DNA from: JBBQKQ01 sp043719155
Lineage (GTDB): Bacteria > Patescibacteriota > Minisyncoccia > Phycocordibacterales > UBA5272
DNA: 11,815 bases
Reading direction: 5' to 3'
Assembly: GCA_043719155.1 (NCBI GenBank)
Contig: JAYSUJ010000014.1
Coordinates: forward strand, 1-11,815
Numbering within the stretch: position 1 is the first letter of the stretch; the number at the start of each line of letters is the position of its first letter. Positions 11,726-11,815 of the stretch are shown in pieces. The notes beneath the pieces were generated by a model. It searched no databases and was not told the origin of the DNA. It was given only the letters and a program-made list of their open reading frames with translations. Position numbers and translations under genes: made by a program.

Positions 11726-11815
11726 ACCCGCTCCCTTTTAAGAATTTAAAAACCACTCCCAAATTCCGTTTTCAATTTAATTTGCAAAATCCAGATGATA
11801 GTTCCAAAGACCAGC
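11721..11815. repeat. Right copy of 95-bp terminal inverted repeat
   Basis: This is the exact reverse complement of 4-98 and reaches the last base of the window. Its inner edge interrupts the kinase gene and supplies its premature TAG. Because both copies enter the same sequence from the same side, the two ends of the window lead into one and the same locus or element. Confidence 0.95.

Noticed and set aside
1..11815. Alternative genetic code with TGA as glycine (Absconditabacteria/Gracilibacteria type)
   Set aside because: Apart from the tRNA-derived recombinase stop, the genes end in TAA or TAG, which raised the question. No in-frame TGA occurs in any recognisable protein, and conserved glycines (for example in the P-loop, PyrC and FAD motifs) all use GGN, so the standard bacterial code fits.
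1..11815. Complete linear replicon with terminal inverted repeats
   Set aside because: Both repeat borders truncate otherwise native genes and the interior holds chromosomal pyrimidine and tRNA genes, so a contig ending in a repeated sequence is more likely; kept only as a minor alternative.
1..11815. CRISPR array
   Set aside because: No regularly spaced direct repeats of 20-40 bases were seen anywhere.

Overview
The window looks like a metagenomic contig from a small-genome, AT-rich bacterium, most likely of the Patescibacteria (CPR) type. I base this on the low G+C of most genes, weak or absent Shine-Dalgarno sequences, dense gene packing, and the families present in the mobile module. The lineage is an inference, because there is no rRNA or other marker gene here. 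The standard bacterial code fits: no in-frame TGA interrupts any recognisable protein.

Layout. (1) Positions 1-3890 are the right-hand part of an integrated mobile element, all on the + strand. It holds an AAA+/SF3-like helicase fragment that has lost its Walker A part, a 'KTEAGKxxSxxNALKHGL' protein, a zinc-ribbon-like protein, a small ORF with overlapping palindromes, and a large serine recombinase. The recombinase reading frame runs into the 3' half of a minus-strand CAT-anticodon tRNA gene (3847-3923), which marks the element/chromosome junction. (2) Positions 3924-6250 are a visibly G+C-richer pyrimidine segment: pyrD (dihydroorotate dehydrogenase, class 1) and pyrC (class II dihydroorotase). 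Each has its own extended -10 promoter, a leader with a shared layout, and a strong intrinsic terminator. (3) Positions 6317-11725 are an AT-rich accessory block. It has two minus-strand genes (a 916-aa orphan and a DUF924-FAD/NAD(P)-binding fusion). Two plus-strand genes follow, divergent from them: a minimal NadE-like PP-loop ATPase and a truncated P-loop kinase. (4) The two ends of the window are a perfect 95-bp inverted repeat (4-98 and 11721-11815). Its inner borders cut the helicase gene on the left and the kinase gene on the right.

How the parts work together. PyrC makes dihydroorotate from carbamoyl-aspartate and PyrD oxidises it to orotate, which are consecutive steps of UMP synthesis. 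Their two promoters have the same spacing, and both predicted transcripts start with GUUAC followed 28-29 nt later by CCCGAAA(A)GGAA at the ribosome-binding site, which suggests co-regulation. The recombinase probably integrated the left module at the tRNA gene, and the tRNA now supplies its last 14 codons and stop. The accessory block combines a flavoprotein-like domain, an adenylating PP-loop enzyme and a nucleotide-kinase-like protein around a large protein of unknown function. It could be a small-molecule modification cluster, but no substrate can be named from sequence alone.
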